Positions 1-7,549 of a DNA stretch of 46,380 nucleotides are shown here, in pieces. How positions within the stretch are numbered: position 1 is the first letter of the stretch; every line of letters begins with the position of its first letter. The translations under genes were made by a program, and so were the position numbers. The DNA is from a virus. Under the pieces are notes generated by a model. That model saw nothing but the letters and a program-made list of their open reading frames with translations. It ran no database searches and had not been told where the DNA came from. The DNA lies in the IMG/VR virus record IMGVR_UViG_3300032020_000013, positions 1-46,380 of that record; one strand, given 5' to 3'.

Positions 1-239
1 GGGACGTGCCGATATCCGACTTTTGCGGAAACCGCTGGGAGTTCGCGGACGGCCTCCGGCTGTTCGACAATACGATCTATACGGCGGGGAAAATGATCGA
101 TCCCACCGCGCGATATTCCGACCCAGATTACACCAATACAGGCCTGACCGTCACTGGCCCGACGTCGGGCCAGTCGATCGCGACTCTGCGGACCGAGGCG
201 GCCATCTGCATTCATGGCATCCCGGCGACCACGACGACC
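1..239. repeat. Terminal overlap, left copy
   Basis: These 239 bases recur at 46142-46380. Only positions 111-112 differ (CG here, GC at 46252-46253). Reading across the joint restores one open frame, so this is the overlap of a circular assembly rather than two separate genes. Confidence 0.95.
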
Positions 240-416
240 GCCGGGACTGGTCCCTTCGATGGCGCAGGATTCTGGTGGACGGCAACGGATGAGCGCGTGG
301 CGGTCCGTGGCGGCTATTCCACCTACGGGGCGCAGTGCTCTGGGGCGCTCGGCCTGCACGGCGGCCCGGCCGTCGCCATCTGGTGCTTCGGCGCTCGCGC
401 GGTGCTCATTCCGTAA
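1..416 (+). CDS. C-terminal part of a C-type-lectin/FGE-like variable protein (DGR target)
   Basis: This is the end of the gene that starts at 45445; joined over the circle it has 370 codons. The part here carries GNRWEF, the counterpart of the GNVWEW motif of formylglycine-generating-enzyme and C-type-lectin variable domains, and ends in a segment resembling RGGS..G..AG.FAL.L..AP......GFRAV. Such proteins in phages are receptor-binding tip proteins whose end is rewritten by a diversity-generating retroelement. An internal ATG lies at 6 but is not the real start. The gene closes a run of fibre genes and precedes small tail genes. The fold assignment is by motif and the receptor role is inferred. 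Confidence 0.85.
   Translation, partial: DVPISDFCGNRWEFADGLRLFDNTIYTAGKMIDPTARYSDPDYTNTGLTVTGPTSGQSIATLRTEAAICIHGIPATTTTAGTGPFDGAGFWWTATDERVAVRGGYSTYGAQCSGALGLHGGPAVAIWCFGARAVLIP
306..413 (+). other. Probable DGR variable region (VR)
   Basis: Codons from 306 encode R-G-G, then a string of residues where known variable proteins have template-derived asparagines. Codons at 318, 321, 324, 336, 351, 357, 360, 369, 372, 375, 378 and 384 are all NNC (tcc, acc, tac, tgc, ggc, cac, ggc, gcc, gtc, gcc, atc, tgc). That is what adenine-directed mutagenesis of AAC codons leaves. Fixed residues between them (L, P, W, F-G-A-R) match the lectin-fold scaffold. The 5' boundary cannot be set without the template repeat, which is not in the window. 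Confidence 0.7.
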
Positions 417-422
417 TCTGCA

Positions 423-442
423 GGGCGGGTGGCAACCCGCCC
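423..442 (+). promoter_or_regulatory. DGR-type hairpin/cruciform downstream of the VR
   Basis: A perfect 8-bp stem, GGGCGGGT with ACCCGCCC, encloses the tetraloop GGCA and begins 7 bases after the stop codon. In the Bordetella phage DGR and relatives, a hairpin with an 8-bp stem and a 4-base GRNA loop just past the VR helps target recognition. GGCA fits GRNA. No T-run follows, so it is not a typical intrinsic terminator. Confidence 0.7.
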
Positions 443-558
443 CAGGGTCTCGCTGGTTTCTATTGGGGACGGCGCAGTCAAGGCGAATTGACTGATTGAG
501 GAGTGGATGAAGGACCGGGGGTCGTGAGCAAGATCACAAGTTGAGGGAGGAGACAATC

Positions 559-735
559 ATGCCACTCACCTACGATGACATTGTGTTGCGCGTTGGCCGA
601 CTGATGGTGGCTTTCTGGGAAGGTGAGAAGAACCAGACAGATCGTGCCGACAAGGCAGAGGCAGAGTTGGCAGCACTCAAGAAGCAACTTATTCCACCCA
701 ATGTTCTCGTGGAGAAACCCGATGCCGCTGTTTGA
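559..735 (+). CDS. Small coiled-coil protein after the variable protein
   Basis: The product has 58 residues. The start is the ATG after GGGAGGAGA rather than the frame opening at 541. A hydrophobic/amphipathic N-terminal half (IVLRVGRLMVAFW) is followed by a charged helix rich in Ala, Glu and Lys (about residues 30-48) that should form a coiled coil. Its stop overlaps the next start, so the two are probably translationally coupled. A role in folding or attaching the fibre is possible from position only; I do not recognise the family. Confidence 0.7.
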   Translation: MPLTYDDIVLRVGRLMVAFWEGEKNQTDRADKAEAELAALKKQLIPPNVLVEKPDAAV

Positions 736-1180
736 TGCTCCCAAAGCATTCATAGAAGACCTACGGCGATACGATCCGGCACTCCGATGCCGGTGGTCGG
801 ACGGGAGACGATCTTTCCTGATTGAACGGAAGGTGAGTCGGGGTCGTGCTTTCCCTCCTAGTGAATTCGGGGACCCCGATGAGTACCGAGCCGCCAGTGA
901 CGGGTATATGATCCTCATGGACGTGGAACGTGAATGCCTCGACAATCGCGTCTTCTTCACCCTTTGGCAATCCGACATTTGGCGTCAAGGTGGAGCTGAT
1001 GCTGTGAACGACCGAATTGACCGGGTACAGGCGGAGATTTTCCGGGAGAGTCGTGTTGCTTTCAACGACCGGAACCGACAGGAAGCGAAGGCGGCGTTCA
1101 GGTATATGAATTGCGTGAGGACGGTTCCTGAGAATGCCGCGCATACGGCTCCTCCTGGTGGTATGTCAATCATAGACTGA
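722..1180 (+). CDS. Unknown protein in the tail region
   Basis: The product has 152 residues, starting at an ATG that overlaps the previous gene's end by 14 bases. It is soluble and charged, with an early segment DAPKAFIEDLRRYDPALRCRW and a later EIFRESRVAFNDRNRQEAK helix. I see no signal peptide, membrane segment or catalytic motif. It sits between the variable protein and the adaptor-like gene, so a virion assembly role is plausible but unproven. Confidence 0.7.
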   Translation: MPLFDAPKAFIEDLRRYDPALRCRWSDGRRSFLIERKVSRGRAFPPSEFGDPDEYRAASDGYMILMDVERECLDNRVFFTLWQSDIWRQGGADAVNDRIDRVQAEIFRESRVAFNDRNRQEAKAAFRYMNCVRTVPENAAHTAPPGGMSIID

Positions 1181-1192
1181 AACGAGGCGAAC

Positions 1193-2182
1193 GTGAATCT
1201 AGCACAGATCCTCCGACTTGCAGAGTATCAGGCGAAAGCCGTGAAACAATCCCTGGCGATTGGTCCCAGTATTTTCACGCACGAGCTGGTGGCCCTCGCC
1301 AACGACGGAAACCAGAAGATTGAGCAGGCACTACGGGCGATGGGGGATGACTATTTCGTTCGCCGGATGAACTCCCTGACGGACATCACGGCCCAAAAGA
1401 TCATGGGGATCTCCTACACGCCCTCAACCTCGTTGCGTCTTGCGGTCTCCACGAGGCCGTTTAGTCTACCGCCGGATTTCCTCTCGCTCAAATCCATTCG
1501 GTGTGTGAGCAGTGGGTATGAGGATACCCGGTTCCACCAAGAGGACATAACGGATCAACATTTCCAGGCCCTCTTGAGAGACACGAATCAGGCGGGTCCC
1601 GGCGAGGATCTCTACTACGACATCACCGGGGAACGCACGTTCTATCTGGCACAGGACCTCTCGACGGCCCTGGACATCGAAATCGCCTACGTTGCCAGAA
1701 GCAAACGACTTGTCATCTACTCCACGGGCACGATGTCAGTGACCGATGCGACCACGGCAGTTACCGGAGTGGGAACGGTGTGGTCCAGCGGGACCCCCTT
1801 TGATTCCGACTATCTCGACATTCACTTTGGGGCGAGTGGCGTTGGGACCTTGCCAGTGGCGGAACCGGGATACGACTATGACTACGTGGCCCGGGGGAGG
1901 GTGGCGAGTATCGCCACGGACTTGACGCTTACCCTGGCCGCCAACAAGGCCGGGACCCTGGCGGCGGGTACAGGATATCTTCTCGCATCCGTTCCCATGA
2001 TCCCGGAGGACTTCCACCTTGGTATCGCGGACTATGTGACGGCACGGATTCTCATGGCGGATGGGAGTGCAAAGGCTCAGGGATTTTTTGGTACATTCCA
2101 GGCGTCCCTGAGCGGCAAGGCGAATACGTTACGCCGACAGACCGCTGAGGTCGAAACCGTGGAAGCGTGGGTGCCGGAATAG
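1193..2182 (+). CDS. Head-tail adaptor/connector-like protein
   Basis: The product has 329 residues and a GTG start. The N-terminal third is helical (LAQILRLAEYQAKAV, later LVALANDGNQKIEQALRAMGDDYF), and the rest is mostly beta. The shape (helical core, then long beta insert, ending in a helix with VTARILMADGSAKAQGFFG) resembles gp4-type adaptors that bind under the portal in short-tailed phages. It lies just upstream of the tail-stabilisation-like gene, as in P22-type gene orders. Family assignment is by architecture and context, not by a diagnostic motif. Confidence 0.5.
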   Translation: MNLAQILRLAEYQAKAVKQSLAIGPSIFTHELVALANDGNQKIEQALRAMGDDYFVRRMNSLTDITAQKIMGISYTPSTSLRLAVSTRPFSLPPDFLSLKSIRCVSSGYEDTRFHQEDITDQHFQALLRDTNQAGPGEDLYYDITGERTFYLAQDLSTALDIEIAYVARSKRLVIYSTGTMSVTDATTAVTGVGTVWSSGTPFDSDYLDIHFGASGVGTLPVAEPGYDYDYVARGRVASIATDLTLTLAANKAGTLAAGTGYLLASVPMIPEDFHLGIADYVTARILMADGSAKAQGFFGTFQASLSGKANTLRRQTAEVETVEAWVPE

Positions 2183-2191
2183 GAGAATGAA

Positions 2192-2410
2192 ATGGACGAA
2201 TGTGGATACACAGAAGAAGAGGTAAAAACTTTTATCCGCCAGTTCGGTACTGGACATTTGGGGCATCACGTTCATGCCGCCGACGGACCACCACCGATCC
2301 TTATTTCCTGTGATGATTGCCGAGTTGTGAGAGGGCAACCCTGGAGGTCGGAACCAAGGGGTCAGGTGATACCGTTCAGAGGGAAAGAGGATGGGATCTC
2401 CCTTCAGTAA
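2192..2410 (+). CDS. Small His/Cys-containing protein
   Basis: The product has 72 residues with AGGAGA placed well before the ATG. It contains H-L-G-H-H-V-H-A and C-D-D-C, which together could bind a metal ion. It overlaps the next gene by 20 bases in another frame. Family unknown. Confidence 0.6.
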   Translation: MDECGYTEEEVKTFIRQFGTGHLGHHVHAADGPPPILISCDDCRVVRGQPWRSEPRGQVIPFRGKEDGISLQ

Positions 2411-2777
2411 ACTCAACCCATATCTCTCAGTATATGACCTTGGCGGGTATGAGGGCGGGAGTAGGGACGAATCTCCCTATGGAATGATTCTCCGCCGAGT
2501 GGGGGATATTCCTGATCCTATGGGGTTCGAGAAACTTGTTCCTCTCCTTATTGGAGGGGTTCGACCCTGGGATACCCCCACTGGCATTCCTGTTAAACCA
2601 GTAAAACCTTTCCTTCCAACCGCCTCTCAGCCTAGTGGCCGAGTCTATAAGACCTATAAGACTCGGGGGGCCGCACAAAAACTAGCGGAGTCCTACAACC
2701 AGGATAGGTTAGAGCAAAACCAACCTGCCCTGAAAGTTGTACCGCATCCAGAGGGTTGGGCTATCGTTGAACCGTGA
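2391..2777 (+). CDS. Unknown protein, proline-rich centre
   Basis: The product has 128 residues starting at an ATG behind GAAAGAGG. The middle is proline-rich (PTGIPVKPVKPFLP). The C-terminal ~45 residues, with YKTYKTRGAAQKLAESYNQD and GWAIVEP, look like a small domain of helix plus strand. Upstream and downstream genes are structural, so a minor virion or assembly factor is possible. Confidence 0.65.
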   Translation: MGSPFSKLNPYLSVYDLGGYEGGSRDESPYGMILRRVGDIPDPMGFEKLVPLLIGGVRPWDTPTGIPVKPVKPFLPTASQPSGRVYKTYKTRGAAQKLAESYNQDRLEQNQPALKVVPHPEGWAIVEP

Positions 2778-2798
2778 GTTAGAAGGGTAATACTTCCG

Positions 2799-4802
2799 AT
2801 GCCACAGGTCAGTCAAGATGAACAGGGCTTCGTAAGGTTCTCTGTCCTGAGTCTCGCCAAGGGAGCCTGGACGCATCTATCGCCTCTCTCGACGCCCGAG
2901 GGATTCGCTCCCACCTTTACAAATTTCGACCTGCCCGGGGGCATCCCCACGTCCATGTACGGCGACAGCGATTTCATCGCCACCGCATGGCCGGCCGCAT
3001 GGGGAAACGCCACCCTCCTCTGCAAACGGAAGATTGCGGGGAGTGACCCGACAACCATTCTTGCGGGAATAGGCGGCTACGTCGGCTACTGGACCGGAGC
3101 TGCCTGGGTTGAACTCCGCAACGGTCTTTCTACTGGCGGTCTCCAGTGGTCCTGGGTTCAATACGGAACGGATCTATTCATCAGCAACCTCACTGATGGA
3201 ATCTATCGCTACGATGGGGATACACTTATGCCCGTTGGCGCAAAACCCATAGCGCAGGCAGAACTGGACGAAGCCGCCCTCTGGACAAACGAAACACCAG
3301 ACGCCGTGAATTTCAAAGAGGGGATTGGCAGCGTCTACGTTACGTCGGGCAACCCAGGTGCGAGCGCGGCCTTAACCTTCACGCCGGCGACTACGATGGA
3401 CGTGGCGACAGGTCGATTAAGCGCCAGGACTTATGCTGTGACCAAGGCCACCGGAAGTGACTGCTTCCACTTCTCGTTCAAGCTCTCGAATGGTGCTGGT
3501 TCTACGGTCACAGACACCACGACGACCTTCACGATCACAGACACTCTTGGGAAGTCACTTGCTTGGGGAGCAAACCTGTGGCGTACCGGCAAGAGTACCT
3601 CAGCAGCAGTCGTTGCGGTGAACGACAACAACTGGCACGAGGTTTGGCTGTTTCCGGTGGAGGCAACAGAAGTTGCAACCTTCAACCCGACTCTATGCGC
3701 GACCTTCAAATGGATTGTGACGACTTCGGCAGGTCAGACGAACATAAACGTAGAGGACATCTATGTCACCTACGTCGTAACGATGCCCGCTGTCGCGTAT
3801 CTCGCGGAGTGGAAAAATATCCTCTGGGGTGCCCGGACAACCGCAAATCCTGATAGTTACTTTTTCTCCAAGGTCAGCGGCCCGGACGAGTATTCTGGAA
3901 CCGCCACGAATCCGATCAAAGCCAAGGGCGAGGCGATTACTGGATTGGCAAACTTCTATAACCAACTTACAATTACTGTGGACCATTCGGTGCATTCATT
4001 GAGCGCGACGAATATTACCTCGCCCTATCCCGCCTACCTGTTTGACAATCAACAGGTAACAGACGAGGCGGGATGTTCAAGCCACCACAGTATCGTCAAG
4101 GCCATAAATCGCCTCTGGTGGCTCTACCAACGCGAGATGGTCAGTTATAACGGCACCGGCGTTGTTAAAGAGAGTCTGCCCATTGACGTGACTCTGGCCC
4201 TGATTGATGAGGCGAACCTAGATCGCACCGTTGGTGCAAAATGCCGGTCACTAAATCAGTTGTGGTGGAGTTATCGTCGGTCTGGGGAAGGGGCCAATGA
4301 TCGAATCATCCGGTACGATTATGTGGCGGGTGCCTGGCTTCCGTGCGAGGGAATCAGCACGCCCCTACTCCTTCAGTCATACGCCAGCGGTTCTGAGAAA
4401 CTATTGACAGTCAACAACACCACAAGGAAGATCAAGAAGCAGGCGGACTCGGCGAGTTTGGCCTTCAGTGGCACGAATATCGAGGGCACGATTTGCCTGC
4501 CCCCAATGAGTACGGACACCGCCCTTCAGTGGATCGAGGCATACATCCGGTATCTCACCAACACGGGGACCCTCACTGTGGCGTACCGAATCGTGGACAG
4601 TTACCGGGCGCTTGCGGCGGCGGGATACACTACCATGGAGGCAATCAATCAGGCACTACCGGGAGAACTAAACCAGTTGCGGATTGGGGATCAGGGGACT
4701 GTGTGCCAGATCCGGTTGACTACTTCCGGCGTCCGGGCACAGATTCAACCCCCGATCACCGTGACGACAATCCCGTTGAGTCCGGGACAGAGGTATGTGT
4801 AA
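2799..4802 (+). CDS. Large beta-rich tail/DNA-stabilisation protein
   Basis: The product has 667 residues. Repeated short beta segments suggest a propeller or ring: GGYVGYWTGAAWVEL, FISNLTDGIYRYDGDTL, NRLWWLYQREMVSYNGTG, NQLWWSYRR...RIIRYDYVAGAWLPCEG. In short-tailed phages the stabilisation/hub proteins (P22 gp10-like) are beta-propellers of 470-700 residues encoded after the adaptor, and size and place fit. An inserted domain at about residues 185-330 is rich in Thr and looks carbohydrate-binding-like. The stop overlaps the next start as TAATG. Confidence 0.55.
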   Translation: MPQVSQDEQGFVRFSVLSLAKGAWTHLSPLSTPEGFAPTFTNFDLPGGIPTSMYGDSDFIATAWPAAWGNATLLCKRKIAGSDPTTILAGIGGYVGYWTGAAWVELRNGLSTGGLQWSWVQYGTDLFISNLTDGIYRYDGDTLMPVGAKPIAQAELDEAALWTNETPDAVNFKEGIGSVYVTSGNPGASAALTFTPATTMDVATGRLSARTYAVTKATGSDCFHFSFKLSNGAGSTVTDTTTTFTITDTLGKSLAWGANLWRTGKSTSAAVVAVNDNNWHEVWLFPVEATEVATFNPTLCATFKWIVTTSAGQTNINVEDIYVTYVVTMPAVAYLAEWKNILWGARTTANPDSYFFSKVSGPDEYSGTATNPIKAKGEAITGLANFYNQLTITVDHSVHSLSATNITSPYPAYLFDNQQVTDEAGCSSHHSIVKAINRLWWLYQREMVSYNGTGVVKESLPIDVTLALIDEANLDRTVGAKCRSLNQLWWSYRRSGEGANDRIIRYDYVAGAWLPCEGISTPLLLQSYASGSEKLLTVNNTTRKIKKQADSASLAFSGTNIEGTICLPPMSTDTALQWIEAYIRYLTNTGTLTVAYRIVDSYRALAAAGYTTMEAINQALPGELNQLRIGDQGTVCQIRLTTSGVRAQIQPPITVTTIPLSPGQRYV

Positions 4803-5170
4803 TGCCACTACTCGCTGACCCCATCCCAATCCAAGAGAACGACCCCGCTGCGGCCTATTACTATAACACGCAATTGCGGGCAATCTATATGGCGACCACG
4901 AATCTCTCGCTGACAATTCGTGATACCGCGATCCAGAATAATGACAAAGCGGGGAACCTACAGGCTGTCTACGTGACCTTTACAAGCAATGGCGTAGCGA
5001 ACACAGAGGACACTGTTCCGCACGTCCTGGGATTCGTCCCCAAAGGGTACATCGCCGTGAAGCAAGATAAGGCGGCAATTCTCTACGACGGGACAACGGC
5101 GTTCACTACCACGAACCTCTATCTCCGGTCCAGCGTGGCAACAGTTGTCTGGACTGTGCTGGTGTTCTGA
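4802..5170 (+). CDS. Small tail protein, paralogue of 6584-6829
   Basis: The product has 122 residues, started by a TAATG overlap. An N-terminal helical stretch of about 50 residues (DPAAAYYYNTQLRAIYMATT) is followed by a beta domain with VANTEDTVPHVLGFVPKGYIAV and AILYDGTTAF. The beta domain is clearly related to the 81-residue protein at 6584. This shape recurs in phage tail and ejection modules, but its exact job is not known to me. Confidence 0.7.
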   Translation: MPLLADPIPIQENDPAAAYYYNTQLRAIYMATTNLSLTIRDTAIQNNDKAGNLQAVYVTFTSNGVANTEDTVPHVLGFVPKGYIAVKQDKAAILYDGTTAFTTTNLYLRSSVATVVWTVLVF

Positions 5171-6579
5171 TGCAAGTAACGAGAGGAACGTATATAGGCG
5201 CCGGTACAGACACCAAAACAATAGACATTGCTTTTACTCCCACGATGGTCTGGGTTGCTGCCTATATTAATGTGGATTTTGGATCAACCGTTTCCTTCAA
5301 GTTTCCAGCATTACAAGAGACAATAGCCGCTCCGGTGGATGGGCCGGGACTTAGCATTGAAGAAGGAGAAGGAAGTGATATGTGGGGCTCCTTTGAATTC
5401 TGTTTACAATACCAGCGGTTCGGAAGAACTGAGTTCGGCCCTGTGTCGAGCGTTTTTCTGCCCGAACCGCCTCCTCAGCATCGCATTTGTATTACGGCTG
5501 ATGCCGCGCCTTCGATCATACAGAAGATCAACGTATGGGGTAGACAAGTGGCAGCAGGTCCAGACTTTACACTACTCTGGAACTTCCCACCTTCTGGTGG
5601 TTTATGGTGGTGGAATGTCATTTTCCCTTCGGGTACAGAAACCGCAACGGCCCCAGAAAACACTACAAGTAGGGCTAGTCTACGCCTGGGACTTGTTGCT
5701 AATGCTTTTCTTAAAGACATCATTAGTCTTAACGCAAATTCTTTTACTGTCGGATTGGACCTAAATGTAGACGGAACATCCTACTACTATGTAGCATTTA
5801 GCGAAGATTCATCTATCTTGGCGACTGGATTGTATAAAGGAACAGGCGGCGATAGAAACATTTCTGTCGATTTCCAGCCAGATATAGTCCTTAGCTGGGA
5901 TGACGACTGGATAGGAACGATTTTGTGGTGTGCCAGTAGAGATGCTTCCGACGCATTCAAGCTTGGGTGCTGGGGTGATATAGACACGGACTTCATCTCC
6001 GGCATATATGCAAGTGGCTTTAGTGTGCAGGACGACTGGAACTATACCGGCGGTGGGTGGTATGGTCTCTATCCCTATATCTGCTTTAAACAGACAACTG
6101 GCGTAGTCTCCCAAGGGACCTATACGGGTGACGGGATGGATGATCGTGAAGTTCTGTGGACAGACCCGCCAGCATTCATGCTCATTGTTGGCGTTGATGC
6201 ATATGATGATGGAGTTGATCACCCCGTTTTCAGGCATAAAGGTTTATCTGGGGACACATCTTGGCGTCTTTTTGGCGAGACCGCAAGTAACCTTATCCAG
6301 ATACTACTAGTGAACGGTTTTCAGGTTGGGGACGATTGGGCTGTCAACTGGACAAACGGTTTTTATTACTATATCATCGTAACTGAGGTTACTGGCGGAC
6401 CTCCGCCTGGTCCAGATTTTACTGGGACTTTCACACCAGAACCGTGGATTCTCTCTATTACACTTCCACCGTTTGGTCCAGGATCATTCAATCCACAGAC
6501 AGGATCGACAAGTCATTACAACCGTTACAAGGCACTCCGTGGCCTAACTGCAATGCTCAACAACCTGCGTCTGAGTTGA
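5170..6579 (+). CDS. Repeat-containing tail/receptor-binding candidate, AT-richer than neighbours
   Basis: The product has 469 residues. At least three copies of a G-x-Y-x-G-x-G module are visible: GTYIGAGTDTKTIDIAFTP near residue 4, GLYKGTGGDRNISVDFQP near 220 and GTYTGDGMDDREVLWTDPP near 316. Each is followed by a strand ending near a W or V. Such modules are common in phage fibre proteins. The DNA is visibly more A+T rich than both flanks and uses codons rare nearby, which suggests recent acquisition. It starts by a TGATG overlap with the gene before. Confidence 0.65.
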   Translation: MQVTRGTYIGAGTDTKTIDIAFTPTMVWVAAYINVDFGSTVSFKFPALQETIAAPVDGPGLSIEEGEGSDMWGSFEFCLQYQRFGRTEFGPVSSVFLPEPPPQHRICITADAAPSIIQKINVWGRQVAAGPDFTLLWNFPPSGGLWWWNVIFPSGTETATAPENTTSRASLRLGLVANAFLKDIISLNANSFTVGLDLNVDGTSYYYVAFSEDSSILATGLYKGTGGDRNISVDFQPDIVLSWDDDWIGTILWCASRDASDAFKLGCWGDIDTDFISGIYASGFSVQDDWNYTGGGWYGLYPYICFKQTTGVVSQGTYTGDGMDDREVLWTDPPAFMLIVGVDAYDDGVDHPVFRHKGLSGDTSWRLFGETASNLIQILLVNGFQVGDDWAVNWTNGFYYYIIVTEVTGGPPPGPDFTGTFTPEPWILSITLPPFGPGSFNPQTGSTSHYNRYKALRGLTAMLNNLRLS

Positions 6580-6583
6580 TAAT

Positions 6584-6829
6584 ATGCTTCGATCCCCGAA
6601 TTTCCAACTTACGACCGTAGCAATCACCGCTGGTGCCGTGGCGAATGCAGAGTTCACTGTCGCGCATGGACTCACCGCAGATGAGAGGGGACTAATACCG
6701 CGTGGTTCCGTTGTCGTGCGCCGGAATCTAAATGCGCTCTTATATGACTCGGGGACCGCGTGGACAGACACAACTGCCTATTTTAAATCGGATACTGCCA
6801 ACGCACAGTTCGCCGTGATGTTCTACTGA
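6584..6829 (+). CDS. Small beta-domain tail protein, paralogue of 4802-5170
   Basis: The product has 81 residues and is essentially all one beta domain: VANAEFTVAHGL, GLIPRGSVVVRR, ALLYDSGTAW, ending AQFAVMFY. The same order of elements occurs in the C-terminal half of the 4802 product, so the two arose by duplication. Together they flank the AT-rich repeat gene. No enzymatic motif is seen. Confidence 0.65.
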   Translation: MLRSPNFQLTTVAITAGAVANAEFTVAHGLTADERGLIPRGSVVVRRNLNALLYDSGTAWTDTTAYFKSDTANAQFAVMFY

Positions 6830-6842
6830 GGAGGGGAGACTG

Positions 6843-7517
6843 ATGCCAAATTATGGATTTACTGGACCGGGGAGTCCCGAACTGACGACCCCGACATTCA
6901 GGTACGAGACTATTGTTGAGGGTATGACGCCGGAGGAGATCCAGGCTGCATATGAAAGTACGTATGGATCAATCCTGGCGAGTCCGGAGAGTTTCCGCGT
7001 CTCTCCCACTGCGGTGGCAGACTATTACAATCGGTTGGAACAGAAACTCACCGGCGAGGGCTTAGAGAGCATCGGCGGGGAATTGGCCGAGCGAGGGTAT
7101 GCACCTGGAGGGGGGACCTTCGGCCAGCTCTATGGGCAACTGAGACAGAACATCGGTCTCGGACGCGCCGGTGCAGAACTGGGTCTGGAACAAGAGGCGG
7201 TTGGCAGAAGAAGTGCCTTCGCCAGACAGGGTGCGGTTGCACGGTACGCGGCCTTGGCAAATCGACGAAAGAAGACGACGCAGACTCAATATGGGCGAGG
7301 AGGTGTAGACGTCAAACCCGGAACAGGTTGGGCAGGATATGGGGGCGGCGGAGGAGGTGACTGGTGGGGCAGGACACCTGCGCCGTCAGCACCCGGTGGG
7401 AGTGTGGGCTTCGCTGCACCCGGAGCTGGAACCGGCAGAGGTATTTTCGGACTCGATGGTAATACCTATAGTACGATTTATCCCTCGCCAACCGTCCCGA
7501 CCTGGGAAGAATGGTAG
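6843..7517 (+). CDS. Ejection/internal virion-like protein, glycine-rich tail
   Basis: The product has 224 residues behind GAGGGGAGAC. The N-terminal 150 residues are helical, with MTPEEIQAAYESTY, YYNRLEQKLTGEGLESIGGELAERGY and GRAGAELGLEQEAVGRRSAFARQG. The rest is glycine/proline-rich, low complexity (GYGGGGGGDWWGR). Helical proteins with disordered ends encoded before two longer ones are typical of the ejection set of short-tailed phages. This is inferred from size, order and composition. Confidence 0.5.
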   Translation: MPNYGFTGPGSPELTTPTFRYETIVEGMTPEEIQAAYESTYGSILASPESFRVSPTAVADYYNRLEQKLTGEGLESIGGELAERGYAPGGGTFGQLYGQLRQNIGLGRAGAELGLEQEAVGRRSAFARQGAVARYAALANRRKKTTQTQYGRGGVDVKPGTGWAGYGGGGGGDWWGRTPAPSAPGGSVGFAAPGAGTGRGIFGLDGNTYSTIYPSPTVPTWEEW

Positions 7518-7549
7518 CGCAATCGTCAATGGTAAGAGAGGACACGCCA

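Noticed and set aside
423-442. Intrinsic terminator of the variable protein gene
   Set aside because: No T-run follows the stem; size and loop fit a DGR hairpin better.
417-558. Possible DGR template repeat next to the target
   Set aside because: Apart from the hairpin there is no adenine-rich copy of the VR here, nor did I find one in the other gaps longer than 60 bases. This was done by eye, so a diverged copy cannot be excluded.
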